Source: an uncultured Bacteroidota bacterium
GTDB taxonomy: Bacteria; Bacteroidota; Bacteroidia; Bacteroidales; P3
DNA: 64,000 nucleotides
Direction: 5' to 3'
Assembly: GCA_902778925.1 (NCBI GenBank)
Contig: CACYZN010000004.1
Coordinates: 1-64,000, forward strand
In this document: in pieces, positions 16,933 through 26,273 of the stretch
Position numbering within the stretch: position 1 is the first letter of the stretch
How the letters are laid out: every line of letters begins with the position of its first letter
The notes under the pieces: generated by a model
What the model was told of the DNA's origin: nothing
The model's database searches: none
The model's input: only the letters and a program-made list of their open reading frames with translations
Program-made: the position numbers and the translations under genes

Positions 16933-18583
16933 AGAGGAAGGGGTTCTTGGCTATGCTTCCGTCGGCACGCATGGCCGAACCGGTAGCCTCGCGCATCGAC
17001 GAATGGGCTCCGGCGTAGAGCTCGTCGTCGCTAATCTGCTCGGTGGTCATGTGCTGCACGATGTCGGCACCGTCGGGGTTGTTTCGCAGCAGGTCGTGGA
17101 TGCGGCGTATGCGCTCGGCGGCGGTGGTCACATCGTTGTCGTTGCGGAAAGCCGAGGCTATGACCTCGGTCTTCGGTGCGAACTGCATCGGGCTGACTTT
17201 CGGGGCCTCGAGGGTGGCGGTCGGCTCGGCTTGCTTCTCGGGCTCAACCAGATGTATCTCGTCGACCATAGTATCCACTTCGGTCTTGAAGTCTTCCATC
17301 TGTGCCTGGGCGACCTCGCGGGCCTCGTGCATCGAGGGCTCGTCGTCGTCGAGCACAAACACGCGACGCTCGGGCTCGGCAGCCGGTTTGACCACGGGGG
17401 CCACAAAGGCTGCCGCCACGGGCTCGACCTGGGCCACGGGCTCGGGAGCGGGCTCGGCCTTGGTAATCAGCACCGGCTCGTCGGCAGCCACCACTTCGGG
17501 CTTGGCCACCACGGGCTCGGGCTTGGCGGCAGGCGCCACATCGGCAGGCAACTCTATCACATTGGGGCCTTCCTGGGTCAGGGTGGACTTCTCGAAGCCG
17601 GTAGCGATGAGTATCACCTTCAGCTCGTCGCCGAGGCTCTCGTCGGGGCCGGCGCCCCAGATGATGTCGGCGGTGCCGTTGGTCTTGTCGAGCAGATAGT
17701 CGGTAATCTCGGCCTGCTCGTCCATGGTCATCTCGTGCTCGGACGAGTAGGAGAAATAGAGCAGCACGTTCTTGGCACCGGCTATGTCGCTGTCGTCTAG
17801 CAGCACGCTGGTGGTGGCGGCCTCGATGGCGTCGTGGGCGCGGTTCTCGCCCTTGCCGCTGCCGGTACCCATCAGTGCGGTGCCGCTATGCTCCATCACG
17901 GTATTCACATCCTGGAAGTCGCGGTTCACATAGGCGTTCTCTGTGATGATTTCGGCAATGCCTTTGGCGGCAGTAAGCAACACGTCGTCGGCCATGCCAA
18001 AAGCCTCGCTGATGCGCATATTGCCGAAAGAGCGGAGCTTATCGTTGTTGATTACGATTATAGAGTCAACGTGTTGGCGCAGTTCCTCGATACCGGCCTC
18101 GGCCTGCTCGCGGCGGCGCTTGCCCTCGAAGCTGAAGGGCCTCGTAACGATGGCGACCACAAGTATCTTCTTGTTCTCATCGTTGTCGAGGTCTATGCTC
18201 TTGGCTATCTCGGCAATGACGGGAGCGGCACCGGTGCCTGTACCACCGCCCATACCGGCAGTGATAAAGAGCATCTGGGTGTTGTGGCTCAAGGCCTCAC
18301 GGATGTCATCGGCCTTGCTTTCGGCAGCGCGACGAGCACGCTCGGGCTTGTTGCCAGCACCGAGACCGAGGTCGCCCAGCGGTATCTTGTTGGGGACCGG
18401 CGAGGCGTTCAGGGCCTTCATATCGGTATTGCAGACTATAAAGTCCACTCCCTCGATACCCTCCTTGTACATGTGGTTGACAGCATTGCCACCACCACCG
18501 CCGACACCGATCACCTTGATGTAGGACGACTGGCCTTTGGGCGAATCGAAGCTGAAAAAAGCGGAATTTGTATTCTCTTCCAT
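16913..18583 (-). CDS. ftsZ: Cell division protein FtsZ
   Basis: 556 residues. FtsZ is the tubulin-like GTPase that polymerises into the Z ring. The GTP-binding signature GGGTGTGAAP is at residues 112-121, with GVGGGGGNAVNHM near 26-38 and the NNDKLRSF T-loop region near 180. The GTPase core ends near 335. A long Pro/Val/Ala/Glu-rich linker (about 345-440) and a second disordered stretch follow, typical of long Bacteroidetes FtsZ. The tail ends NPFLYGNQPD; the FtsA-binding peptide is inferred to lie there. It lies 140 nt downstream of ftsA, a gap long enough to hold its own promoter. Confidence 0.97.
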   Translation of the reverse strand: MEENTNSAFFSFDSPKGQSSYIKVIGVGGGGGNAVNHMYKEGIEGVDFIVCNTDMKALNASPVPNKIPLGDLGLGAGNKPERARRAAESKADDIREALSHNTQMLFITAGMGGGTGTGAAPVIAEIAKSIDLDNDENKKILVVAIVTRPFSFEGKRRREQAEAGIEELRQHVDSIIVINNDKLRSFGNMRISEAFGMADDVLLTAAKGIAEIITENAYVNRDFQDVNTVMEHSGTALMGTGSGKGENRAHDAIEAATTSVLLDDSDIAGAKNVLLYFSYSSEHEMTMDEQAEITDYLLDKTNGTADIIWGAGPDESLGDELKVILIATGFEKSTLTQEGPNVIELPADVAPAAKPEPVVAKPEVVAADEPVLITKAEPAPEPVAQVEPVAAAFVAPVVKPAAEPERRVFVLDDDEPSMHEAREVAQAQMEDFKTEVDTMVDEIHLVEPEKQAEPTATLEAPKVSPMQFAPKTEVIASAFRNDNDVTTAAERIRRIHDLLRNNPDGADIVQHMTTEQISDDELYAGAHSSMREATGSAMRADGSIAKNPFLYGNQPD

Positions 18584-18723
18584 GTGCTTGTGTTTTTCTA
18601 TCGTATTGACATAGATACCGTTATACGATTCCCGGCATCATATTATCAGTTGTAAAATTACCAAAATAATACCAATTAGCGCTACTATCTACAAATTAGT
18701 TTTCAACATATTATGCACAACAG

Positions 18724-20100
18724 TTAATCGTCGAGGCCCTCGTTGAACATCTTGTTTATGAAATTACCCACCACATCTTCGAATTTCACCTTCTTCTTGT
18801 CCTTTTTCTTTGGCTCGGGTTCTGCAGCTGCAGCAGGCTGGGTTGCAGACGGAATGTCGTCCATGCCCGCAAAGATGTCCACATGGTCGTCTTTCGCCTT
18901 GCTTTCTTCCTCGAATTGTTCGCCGGCATGCTCACGCTCCGACTGTTCAAGACCGTACAGCACCAGGCCTATACCGGTGGCATACATCGGGTGTGCCAGG
19001 TCGGCATAGGAGACGCTCTCGAAGTCCAAATGCTCGTTGGGTACACCAATGCGGGTATCGGTGGTGGTAATCAGCTCGCAGAGGTCCTTTATATTCTTCA
19101 ACTGGGCGCCACCGCCGGTGAGGACGATGCCCGCAATGAGCTTCTTGCCGAAGCCGGAGAGGTTAATCTCGTAGTTCACCTGCTCCATAATCATCTTGGT
19201 ACGGGCGTTGATGATGCCGGCCAGCGTCTTGACATAAATTTCGCGCGGAGCCTGGCTGCGGATGCCGGGTATAGAGATGACGTCGTTCTCGGAGACAGCC
19301 TGCACAAGGCAGGAGCCGAACTTCACCTTCAGGCTTTCGGCTTGTTTCTTCAATATGTTGCAGCCCTCGCGTATGTCGTTGGTGATAGCATTTCCGGCAA
19401 GCGGAAGCACCGAGGTGTGGCGAATGATACCATCGTGGAAGATGGCTATGTCGGTGGTGCCACCGCCTATATCCACCATGGCGACACCGGCATCGCGGTC
19501 GCTGTCGTCGAGGACAGCCTTGGCCGAAGCCACCGGTTCGAGGACGACGCCCTTGATCTTGAGGCCGGCACGCTCTACGGCATACTTTATGTACTGCAAG
19601 TTCTGTACATTGGCCGTAACCATATGGAAGTCGGCCTGCAGGTTTTTACCAGCCACACCCACAGGGGGTATGTCGCGGCTCAACGGCTCGCGGTCGACGA
19701 TATACTGCTGTGGGAAGATATGGATGATTTCCTCGCCGGGTTCGAGCATTGTGTTGTACTGCTCTGCTATCAGGCGGTCCACATCTTCCTGCTCGATGAG
19801 CGTGTGCTCAGGCGGGATCATGATACTGCCCTGACTGGGACGGGCCTTGATGTGCTGGCCTGCAATACCGACCCACACCTCGTCTATGTCGACGCCAGCC
19901 TGGTCGGCGGCTTCGTTCACCGCTTTGGTGATAGAGTCTGCCGTGGCAGTGATGCTTTTCACCACACCGTGCTCGACACCTACCGACTCGGTACGGCCGA
20001 AACCAAGGATTTTCACTTTGCCGCTCTCGACCCGCATGCCGACGAAACATGCGATCTTGGTGGTACCAATGTCGAGGCCTACTATAATTTCGTTTGCCAT
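18724..20100 (-). CDS. ftsA: Cell division protein FtsA
   Basis: 458 residues. FtsA is the actin-like ATPase that tethers FtsZ to the membrane. Visible features are the phosphate-1 motif VGLDIGTTKIACFVG near the start, the SHS2/1C domain, the phosphate-2 motif VDIGGGTTDIAIF, and the adenosine motif GIVLTGGGAQLKN. A charged linker (PKKKDKKKVKFEDVV) and a C-terminal helix, NFINKMFNEGL, are suited to membrane binding. It follows ftsQ by 12 nt. Confidence 0.97.
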   Translation of the reverse strand: MANEIIVGLDIGTTKIACFVGMRVESGKVKILGFGRTESVGVEHGVVKSITATADSITKAVNEAADQAGVDIDEVWVGIAGQHIKARPSQGSIMIPPEHTLIEQEDVDRLIAEQYNTMLEPGEEIIHIFPQQYIVDREPLSRDIPPVGVAGKNLQADFHMVTANVQNLQYIKYAVERAGLKIKGVVLEPVASAKAVLDDSDRDAGVAMVDIGGGTTDIAIFHDGIIRHTSVLPLAGNAITNDIREGCNILKKQAESLKVKFGSCLVQAVSENDVISIPGIRSQAPREIYVKTLAGIINARTKMIMEQVNYEINLSGFGKKLIAGIVLTGGGAQLKNIKDLCELITTTDTRIGVPNEHLDFESVSYADLAHPMYATGIGLVLYGLEQSEREHAGEQFEEESKAKDDHVDIFAGMDDIPSATQPAAAAEPEPKKKDKKKVKFEDVVGNFINKMFNEGLDD

Positions 20101-20112
20101 AGATATGTGTTA

Positions 20113-20874
20113 TTATGTTTGCTTATTCGATTTAGTGCATACTACCTGTCCGTCGTACTTGAGGCTGATTTGGGAGTAGGACTCCCAGCCGGCACGCGGC
20201 ATGCCCTTGCGATAGAAAGTCATGAGGTTTTCGAACTTAGTATCCAGATTGCGGACATCTCCCAGTTCGATTATATGGTCACCAAGTTTGGGCACCATCA
20301 ACAAATTGCCATTGCGTTCAACATATATTTGGTCTATCATACCCCTAAACTTGCGCTCGTCATCGAGGAAGTGAGCAAGATTGACCAATGCCTCTGTCTG
20401 AGTATTAAGGCTATCGATACAGAGAGGCTCTACAAAGTCGCCTCCAGCCACTAGGACATCACATTCACCAATTCTGCTCACCGGCATCATCACACCCTCG
20501 TCGTCAAAGTACAATTCACGATTGCCGTAGAAGAGACGGGCTATGGGGCGACGCTGCGCAGCACGCACCACGACCATGCCACTTACACTGACCGAAGCTG
20601 TAACATCCTTGAGGTATGGTACCCGAGCAGCGGCTTCGGCCACTGCCTCGCGATCCACCTGCCCCACTTGCAGCATAAGCAGACGAGGTATCGCGGCAAG
20701 TACAGTATCGGCCACCGTCTGCTCGTCGACCAACACTGGTGTGCGGCCATAGCGCAAGTCGACCTCAAGGCCTTTCACTTGTGAATGGTTGCGCGACAAA
20801 TTAGCTACCACCACCAGCACAAACAGCGCAATGGCACCAATCAGTATGAGCAGTATTTTGTACGGTCGTTTCAT
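20113..20874 (-). CDS. ftsQ: Cell division protein FtsQ
   Basis: 253 residues, bitopic inner-membrane protein. It has a short basic N-terminus (MKRPYKILL), one transmembrane helix (about 7-25, ILLILIGAIALFVLVVVANL), then a POTRA-like region (VDLRYGRTPVLVDEQTVADTVL) and a beta domain that includes LGDVRNLDTKFENLMTFYRKGM. FtsQ links early and late divisome parts. Its ATG overlaps the murC stop (ATGA). Sequence conservation is low; the call rests on topology and position between murC and ftsA. Confidence 0.9.
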   Translation of the reverse strand: MKRPYKILLILIGAIALFVLVVVANLSRNHSQVKGLEVDLRYGRTPVLVDEQTVADTVLAAIPRLLMLQVGQVDREAVAEAAARVPYLKDVTASVSVSGMVVVRAAQRRPIARLFYGNRELYFDDEGVMMPVSRIGECDVLVAGGDFVEPLCIDSLNTQTEALVNLAHFLDDERKFRGMIDQIYVERNGNLLMVPKLGDHIIELGDVRNLDTKFENLMTFYRKGMPRAGWESYSQISLKYDGQVVCTKSNKQT

Positions 20875-22292
20875 AGCATCTGTTCTCTAAGTGTTGCCTC
20901 AAGCCGCGGCACTAGTCGGTCGATGTCGCCGGCACCGAGAGTGAGCACCACATCGGGGCAGAGGGCCGGCACCAGCTCAAGCACTTGGTCAGGAGTACAA
21001 AGATACTTCGACATGGTCGGTATCTTACGCAGCACCATACTCGAGGTGACACCAAGTATCGGTTTCTCGCGGGCTGGATATATCGGCATCATCACCACCT
21101 CGTCGAGCAATTGCAGAACCTCGGCAAACTGGTCGGCGAGGTCGCGTGTGCGGCTATAGAGGTGAGGCTGGAAAATGCCCACAACCCTCTTATCGGGATA
21201 TAGATACCTTACACTTTCGATGGTAGAGCGTATTTCGGCCGGATGGTGGGCATAATCATCGATATACACCAATTCCTTTTCTCGTATGCGATAGTCGAAG
21301 CGGCGACACACCCCCTCAAAGCTTTTCAAACCACTGCGTAGTTGGTATTGGTCGACACCGCAGCTGAGAGCTACCGCCGAGGCAGCCACAGCGTTTTCTA
21401 CATTAAAGAGGGCCGTACCACAAAGCTCAAGGTCATAAAGCACGCCGTCGGGAGTACGCATATCGAAGAATATATTGCCATTGTAGGTACGGACATTGAT
21501 GGCGTAGTAGTCTGCCTCGATACCGCGTGCAGTATAGGTAGAAATGGGGGTATGGATTGTTTCGTGCGAAGAGATGTGATGGTCGTGGTGTTCATGATCA
21601 TGGTGAGGACCATACTCCACGTACGGCTCGCCATCGGCAGTATGGAATACGCCTTGTTTAAGGAAGAGGCGTCCGTCTGGCGAAATCTGATTGGCAAACT
21701 GGACATAGGCGTCCATCATAGCCTCATGGGTGCCATATATATCGAGGTGGTCTGGGTCGGTGGCGGTTATGATGGCCATGTAGGGATGCAGTTGAAGGAA
21801 CGAGCGGTCGTACTCGTCGGCCTCTACAACCACATACTCACTTTTGTTATTGACCAGAATATTGGAGCCGAAGTTCTTGCTTATACCCCCGAGGAAGGCA
21901 GAGCACCCACAACTGCTATTGGCGAGCAGATGGGCTATAAGGGTGGTAGTAGTGGTCTTACCATGGCTGCCAGCCACGGCAATACAACGCTTGCCGCTGG
22001 TAAGTTCTCCAAGCACCTGCGAACGCTTCTTCATAGGCACACCACGCTGCCGCAGGGCCTGCATCTCACCCAGGTCGTCAGGTACAGCTGGGGTATATAC
22101 AACGAGGTCTATAGCATCGGGCAGTCTGTCGGGGGCGTCGTCAAAGTGAACCTCTATGCCCTCAGTTTGTAGTTGGTCAGTGAGAGACGATGGAGTACGA
22201 TCATAGCCTCGCACAGTGTCGCCCCTGCGGTGAAAGTAGCGCGCCAAGGCGCTCATGCCAATACCTCCTATGCCGAGAAAGTAGTAGTTCAT
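20871..22292 (-). CDS. murC: UDP-N-acetylmuramate--L-alanine ligase MurC
   Basis: 473 residues. MurC adds L-Ala to UDP-MurNAc with ATP, the first Mur-ligase step. The N-terminal Rossmann motif is FLGIGGIGMSALA. The ATP loop AGSHGKTTTTTLI is near residues 108-120. The EADEYDRSF motif, ATDPDHLDIYG, and the C-terminal DDYAHHPAEIRSTI and GIFQPHLYSR motifs are all present. An unusual His/Asp/Glu-rich stretch at residues about 223-240 (PHHDHEHHDHHISSHE) sits in a variable loop. ATGA overlaps link it to ftsQ and to murG. Confidence 0.97.
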   Translation of the reverse strand: MNYYFLGIGGIGMSALARYFHRRGDTVRGYDRTPSSLTDQLQTEGIEVHFDDAPDRLPDAIDLVVYTPAVPDDLGEMQALRQRGVPMKKRSQVLGELTSGKRCIAVAGSHGKTTTTTLIAHLLANSSCGCSAFLGGISKNFGSNILVNNKSEYVVVEADEYDRSFLQLHPYMAIITATDPDHLDIYGTHEAMMDAYVQFANQISPDGRLFLKQGVFHTADGEPYVEYGPHHDHEHHDHHISSHETIHTPISTYTARGIEADYYAINVRTYNGNIFFDMRTPDGVLYDLELCGTALFNVENAVAASAVALSCGVDQYQLRSGLKSFEGVCRRFDYRIREKELVYIDDYAHHPAEIRSTIESVRYLYPDKRVVGIFQPHLYSRTRDLADQFAEVLQLLDEVVMMPIYPAREKPILGVTSSMVLRKIPTMSKYLCTPDQVLELVPALCPDVVLTLGAGDIDRLVPRLEATLREQML

Positions 22293-23410
22293 TGTACGAT
22301 TTTTGCTATCTGGTTCACAATCTTGTCGGCGGCACCACGCACCGCCATCTTGCCAATGGCCGCACTCATAGCGGCACGGCGGTCGTCGTTTTCAAACAGT
22401 TCAAGCACGGTTGGCAAACAAAGTGTAGCACAGTCGGCATCGCGCACCATGAGCGCCGCGCCACGATCGACCAAGGCAAGGGCATTTTTGGTCTGGTGGT
22501 CTTCTGCAACATTGGGCGATGGGACGAGCACCACAGGCTTGCCCACAAGGCATAGCTCACTTATGGCTATAGCGCCTGCACGCGATATTACCACGTCGGC
22601 AGCAGCATAGGCGAGATCCATACGCTGTATGAACTGGTGCACCTTCACCCACTCCTCTACCTTCGCTTCGCGCACAGCTCGCACAGCCTCGTCATACATC
22701 CAGCGGCCCGTCTGCCATACCAACTGTATATGGTTCTCGCGGAAGAAATGCAGGTGAGTAATAATCATCTGATTGATGGTGCGGGCGCCAAGACTGCCAC
22801 CAACCGAGAGCAGGACACGTCCCGATGTGTCTAAGCCGAAGTGCGAGCATCCTTCCTCCCGCGTACAATTCATTTGTTCAATGTCAGCACGGACGGGGTT
22901 GCCTGTGAACACTATTTTGTCGGCCGGGAAGAAACGTTCCATACCGTCGTATGCCACGCATATCTTTGCCGCACTACGGGCCAACATCTTATTGGTAAGG
23001 CCAGCATACGAATTCTGTTCTTGAAGCAGGGTTGGATAGCCCATGGCGGCGGCGGCCTTGAGGGTTGGCTCGGAGGCGAAACCTCCCACTCCGACAACAA
23101 TATCGGGGGCGAAGTCGCGCAGTATACTCTTCACCATACGACGACTACGCATCATAAGAAATGGCAGTTGCAAGTTCTTCACAATATTGGCAGGAGTCAG
23201 CTTCCGCTGAAGTCCAGCAATGGGCAGTCCTTTGATGGGATAACCTGCAGCCGGCACTTTCTCCATCTCCATGCGGCCTTCTGCACCGACAAAAAGAATC
23301 TCGGCATCAGGCCAACGCTTACGTATGGCATTGGCTATTGCCACCGCAGGGAAAATGTGTCCACCGCTTCCACCACCACTAATTATTGCTTTCATATTCT
23401 GTCCTTTCAT
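22289..23410 (-). CDS. murG: UDP-GlcNAc:lipid I transferase MurG
   Basis: 373 residues from ATG at 23410; an ATG at 23395 (MKAIISGGG) is an alternative start. MurG transfers GlcNAc to lipid I on the cytoplasmic membrane face, making lipid II. The glycine-rich donor loop ISGGGSGGHIFPAVAIANAI, the LLQEQNSYAGLTNK motif, LLSVGGSLGARTIN, and the C-terminal SRAGAIAISELCLVGKPVVLVPSP signature are present. It overlaps ftsW by about 32 nt at its 5' end and murC by 4 nt at its 3' end. Confidence 0.97.
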   Translation of the reverse strand: MKGQNMKAIISGGGSGGHIFPAVAIANAIRKRWPDAEILFVGAEGRMEMEKVPAAGYPIKGLPIAGLQRKLTPANIVKNLQLPFLMMRSRRMVKSILRDFAPDIVVGVGGFASEPTLKAAAAMGYPTLLQEQNSYAGLTNKMLARSAAKICVAYDGMERFFPADKIVFTGNPVRADIEQMNCTREEGCSHFGLDTSGRVLLSVGGSLGARTINQMIITHLHFFRENHIQLVWQTGRWMYDEAVRAVREAKVEEWVKVHQFIQRMDLAYAAADVVISRAGAIAISELCLVGKPVVLVPSPNVAEDHQTKNALALVDRGAALMVRDADCATLCLPTVLELFENDDRRAAMSAAIGKMAVRGAADKIVNQIAKIVQ

Positions 23411-24560
23411 TGTCTTTCGTTGATTCTACACTGTGCTGTACGGCAATCGACTCTTGAGCATCAATATCGGCCGCTACCGACTGAATAATACCCAATGCAC
23501 ATCCGAGAAATATATAGGCCGTACCTCCGTAACTGATGAACGGTAACGTTTGGCCAGTAACAGGGAGCACCCCTACGGCCACACTCATATTGACCAAGGC
23601 CTGCAGGTAAATCATTGTTCCGAGGCCTGCCACAGTAAGGGTGCCGAAAGTACCCCTACAGCGCCATGCCAGGCGTATGCAGCGGAAATAGAAAATACTG
23701 TATAGCACAAAGACAACAATGGCTCCAATCATGCCTGTTTCCTCTATGATGATGGCATAGATAAAGTCGTTGTGGGCCTGTGTCATGAGACGTGCATGCA
23801 CCGTGTTACCTATGCCGGCACCGAACACACCACCACGCGCAATGGCCATCTTGGCCATATTCTCCTGCGAGAGTTCCTCTGGATTCGGGTTCAGCCAACG
23901 GTCCACACGGTTGACCCATGTCTCACTACGTTCAAGAGCGCTGCTACTCTCGCCTGTCTTGAGCATCACAAACATTGCCACTCCCACAACAGCAACGGCC
24001 ACCAACAATAGACGCCACCAATATTTGCGTTTCACACCCCCAAAAAGCATCACCATATAGGCCGAAAGGAATATAAGGGCAGCGGTAGAGAAGTTCTCTG
24101 GCAACACAAGCAGTACTACCGGAGCGATATAAATGAGCAACATGAGGAAAGTGCTAATCTCACCCGCCTGTTCTTTTTTGAGGGCAAGCATACGAGCCAC
24201 AAAAACAATAAGCACCACCTTGGCAATCTCAGACGGCTGGAACTGTCCAATCAATGGCAGACGCATCCAACGGCCATGCAATGCCAACATCACTGCCAGC
24301 AGCACCAACGACACCCAGTAGCCCAACATAGCAAACCGCGAGAAATAACGGTAGTTGACGCGAGAAAGCAGTATCACCACAACGTACGTGGCCGCAACAA
24401 TCACCAGGTGTTTGAAGAAAAGTCCCGTGGGGCCGGCACCGTTCATCGAGTAGGCATACAAGCCTATCGAGCTGTAGACGGATACCAGCGATATGATACT
24501 GAGTAGCAGGAATACCACCCAGACTATCTTGTCGCCACGGAAGAGCTTGCTCGTTTTCAT
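23379..24560 (-). CDS. ftsW: Lipid II polymerase / divisome protein FtsW
   Basis: 393 residues, SEDS family, with about ten transmembrane helices. FtsW polymerises lipid II together with its partner PBP (FtsI, also in this cluster). Recognised pieces are KHLVIVAATYVVVILL, GRWMRLPLIGQFQPSEIAKV (the conserved RWI..G..FQPSE block), RGGVFGAGIGNTVHA, DFIYAIIIEETGMIGA and LPFISYGGTAYIF. The start overlaps the upstream murD-remnant stop in ATGA. Confidence 0.97.
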   Translation of the reverse strand: MKTSKLFRGDKIVWVVFLLLSIISLVSVYSSIGLYAYSMNGAGPTGLFFKHLVIVAATYVVVILLSRVNYRYFSRFAMLGYWVSLVLLAVMLALHGRWMRLPLIGQFQPSEIAKVVLIVFVARMLALKKEQAGEISTFLMLLIYIAPVVLLVLPENFSTAALIFLSAYMVMLFGGVKRKYWWRLLLVAVAVVGVAMFVMLKTGESSSALERSETWVNRVDRWLNPNPEELSQENMAKMAIARGGVFGAGIGNTVHARLMTQAHNDFIYAIIIEETGMIGAIVVFVLYSIFYFRCIRLAWRCRGTFGTLTVAGLGTMIYLQALVNMSVAVGVLPVTGQTLPFISYGGTAYIFLGCALGIIQSVAADIDAQESIAVQHSVESTKDNERTEYESNN

Positions 24561-25087
24561 AATTCGTTCACTTCATATCTGAAAGCCTCACCCAACGCTT
24601 CGGTTGGGGTGCCGTCGTTACAGGCCGGCGAGAAGAGTACCTTCACGTCGTAGGCCTCGTAGGTATAGGCATGGTGCAGCGCCTCGGCCATGGTGCGGCA
24701 GGCCACGATATTGGGCACCGCTTTGCCGAGTTGCTTGCGCAACTGTTCGTCGTTGCCGAGTACCAGCAACATGCGAACCTTGCGCAATGCCACAGGCACC
24801 AGACGGCTATAATCGACCCTATGGTTGCAGCCGATGGCGATCCACACAATGCCGCCCTGCATCGAGTCGAGCGAATACCATGTGGCATTCACGTTACGTG
24901 CAGCTGCGTCGTTGATGTACTCGCGGTCGAGTATTCTACCTTCGAACTCGAGACGGTAATGGGTGTCATCGAGCCGGTTGAAGCAAGCCCGCAGAGAGGC
25001 ATTACGCATTGCCTTGAGACGGGCGGTGTCGAGTCCGGCCAAGCCGGTGTAGGTACGGCCTTCTTTGGCCAATGTGTCTATTATCAT
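24557..25087 (-). CDS. MurD remnant: isolated Mur-ligase C-terminal domain
   Basis: 176 residues in the normal murD position, between mraY (3-nt gap) and ftsW (ATGA overlap). It aligns by eye only with the C-terminal third of MurD: THYRLEF (cf. PHRLE), EYINDAAARNVNATWYSLDSM (cf. INDSKATNVxST), the GCNHRVDYSRL block, and LFSPAC. The N-terminal UDP-binding and central ATP-binding domains, including the P-loop, are absent. Residues that bind D-Glu in E. coli MurD also look lost: the Lys and Thr of DSKATN read AAARN, the Lys of the GG.xK loop reads His or Arg, and SPACAS reads SPACND. It cannot be a MurD enzyme on its own. The reading frame is intact and no frameshift or leftover N-terminal coding was seen, so it is a remnant or a repurposed domain rather than an obvious pseudogene. 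Confidence 0.8.
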   Translation of the reverse strand: MIIDTLAKEGRTYTGLAGLDTARLKAMRNASLRACFNRLDDTHYRLEFEGRILDREYINDAAARNVNATWYSLDSMQGGIVWIAIGCNHRVDYSRLVPVALRKVRMLLVLGNDEQLRKQLGKAVPNIVACRTMAEALHHAYTYEAYDVKVLFSPACNDGTPTEALGEAFRYEVNEL

Positions 25088-25090
25088 TGT

Positions 25091-26269
25091 TTATCTCAGT
25101 TTCAGTGTTGAAAGGGTAAATATGGCGAGCAGAATTGCCACTATCACGAAGCGCATCACAACTTTCTCTTCGGCGATACCTTTCTTCTGGTAGTGGTGGT
25201 GCAATGGCGACATCAAGAAGGGGCGTTTCTCGACCGGCACGGGCACCCCGGCCGGCAGCTTATGCTTACGGCGGTAGCGCTTGCAGCCCGTAGTCTGTAT
25301 TATCACCGAGAGGTCTTCCACAAGGTATATGCCACACAGCAGGGGCAGAAGCAGTTCCTTACGGATCAAGATTGCAAAGACAGCAATGATGCCTCCGATC
25401 GCCAACGAGCCCGTATCGCCCATAAAAATTTGGGCGGGATGGGTGTTGTACCAGAGGAAGCCAAGCGTAGCACCAACAAAGGCCGTGCTGAAGATAGCCA
25501 ACTCGCCGATGCTGGGCAGATACATAATGTTGAGGTAGCTCGACATGATGACGTTGCCGCTCACCCATGCCAGCAGGGCCAGGGCGCCGCCATTGACGGC
25601 AGCCACGCCGGTGGCTATGCCATCTATACCGTCGGTCAGGTTGCTGGCGTTGCTCACCGCGGTTATTACGAAGACAATAACCACGACATAAATAATCCAA
25701 GCATAGTCGACCGCCCACTCGCCCATCCACGACACAAGCCATGTATAGTCGAACTCGTTGTTCTTCACAAAGGGAATAGTAGTCTTGAGCGGATTGATTA
25801 TATCGGGGTGGAAGCAAATCAGCAAACCCACCGCCAGTCCGAGCAGCACTTGTCCCATCACCTTGTATTTGCCAGGCAGACCAGCCTTGCCGCGAGTTTT
25901 CTTCAAGTAATCGTCCAGGAAACCGACAAGGCCCATCCATACAGTGGTGCCGAGCATGATAAGCACATAAATATTGTCGAGCTTGGCAAAGAGCAAGGTC
26001 GGTATGACAATGGCCGCCAGTATAAGTACACCACCCATTGTGGGGGTCTTGGCCTTGCGCTCGGCACCCTCGAGGCCGAGTTCTGTGCGCACCTCGTCCA
26101 TCATGCCAAGGCGGTTCTGCATCCAACGTATGAACGGCTTGCCAAGCACAAGCATGATGAACAGCGAAGTAATGATGCTCGCAGCCGCACGGAAGGAAAT
26201 GTACTGGAACACACCTGCTCCGGGGAAGTCAAACGCTCGGTCGAGCCAATCGAATAGATAATACAACAT
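25091..26269 (-). CDS. mraY: Phospho-MurNAc-pentapeptide transferase MraY
   Basis: 392 residues, polytopic inner-membrane enzyme that moves phospho-MurNAc-pentapeptide to undecaprenyl phosphate to form lipid I. Signatures are KAKTPTMGGVLIL, GFLDDYLKKTRGKAGLPGKYK (catalytic Asp pair), SNASNLTDGIDGIATG, WYNTHPAQIFMGDTGSLAIGG, and MSPLHHHYQKKG. It is a little shorter than many Bacteroidetes MraY proteins but contains every motif. It follows murE with a 4-nt gap. Confidence 0.97.
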   Translation of the reverse strand: MLYYLFDWLDRAFDFPGAGVFQYISFRAAASIITSLFIMLVLGKPFIRWMQNRLGMMDEVRTELGLEGAERKAKTPTMGGVLILAAIVIPTLLFAKLDNIYVLIMLGTTVWMGLVGFLDDYLKKTRGKAGLPGKYKVMGQVLLGLAVGLLICFHPDIINPLKTTIPFVKNNEFDYTWLVSWMGEWAVDYAWIIYVVVIVFVITAVSNASNLTDGIDGIATGVAAVNGGALALLAWVSGNVIMSSYLNIMYLPSIGELAIFSTAFVGATLGFLWYNTHPAQIFMGDTGSLAIGGIIAVFAILIRKELLLPLLCGIYLVEDLSVIIQTTGCKRYRRKHKLPAGVPVPVEKRPFLMSPLHHHYQKKGIAEEKVVMRFVIVAILLAIFTLSTLKLR

Positions 26270-26273
26270 AGTC

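Noticed and set aside
24557-25087. Frameshifted but otherwise full-length murD
   Set aside because: mraY ends only 3 nt upstream and is itself intact, so there is no room for the missing N-terminal and central domains in any frame.
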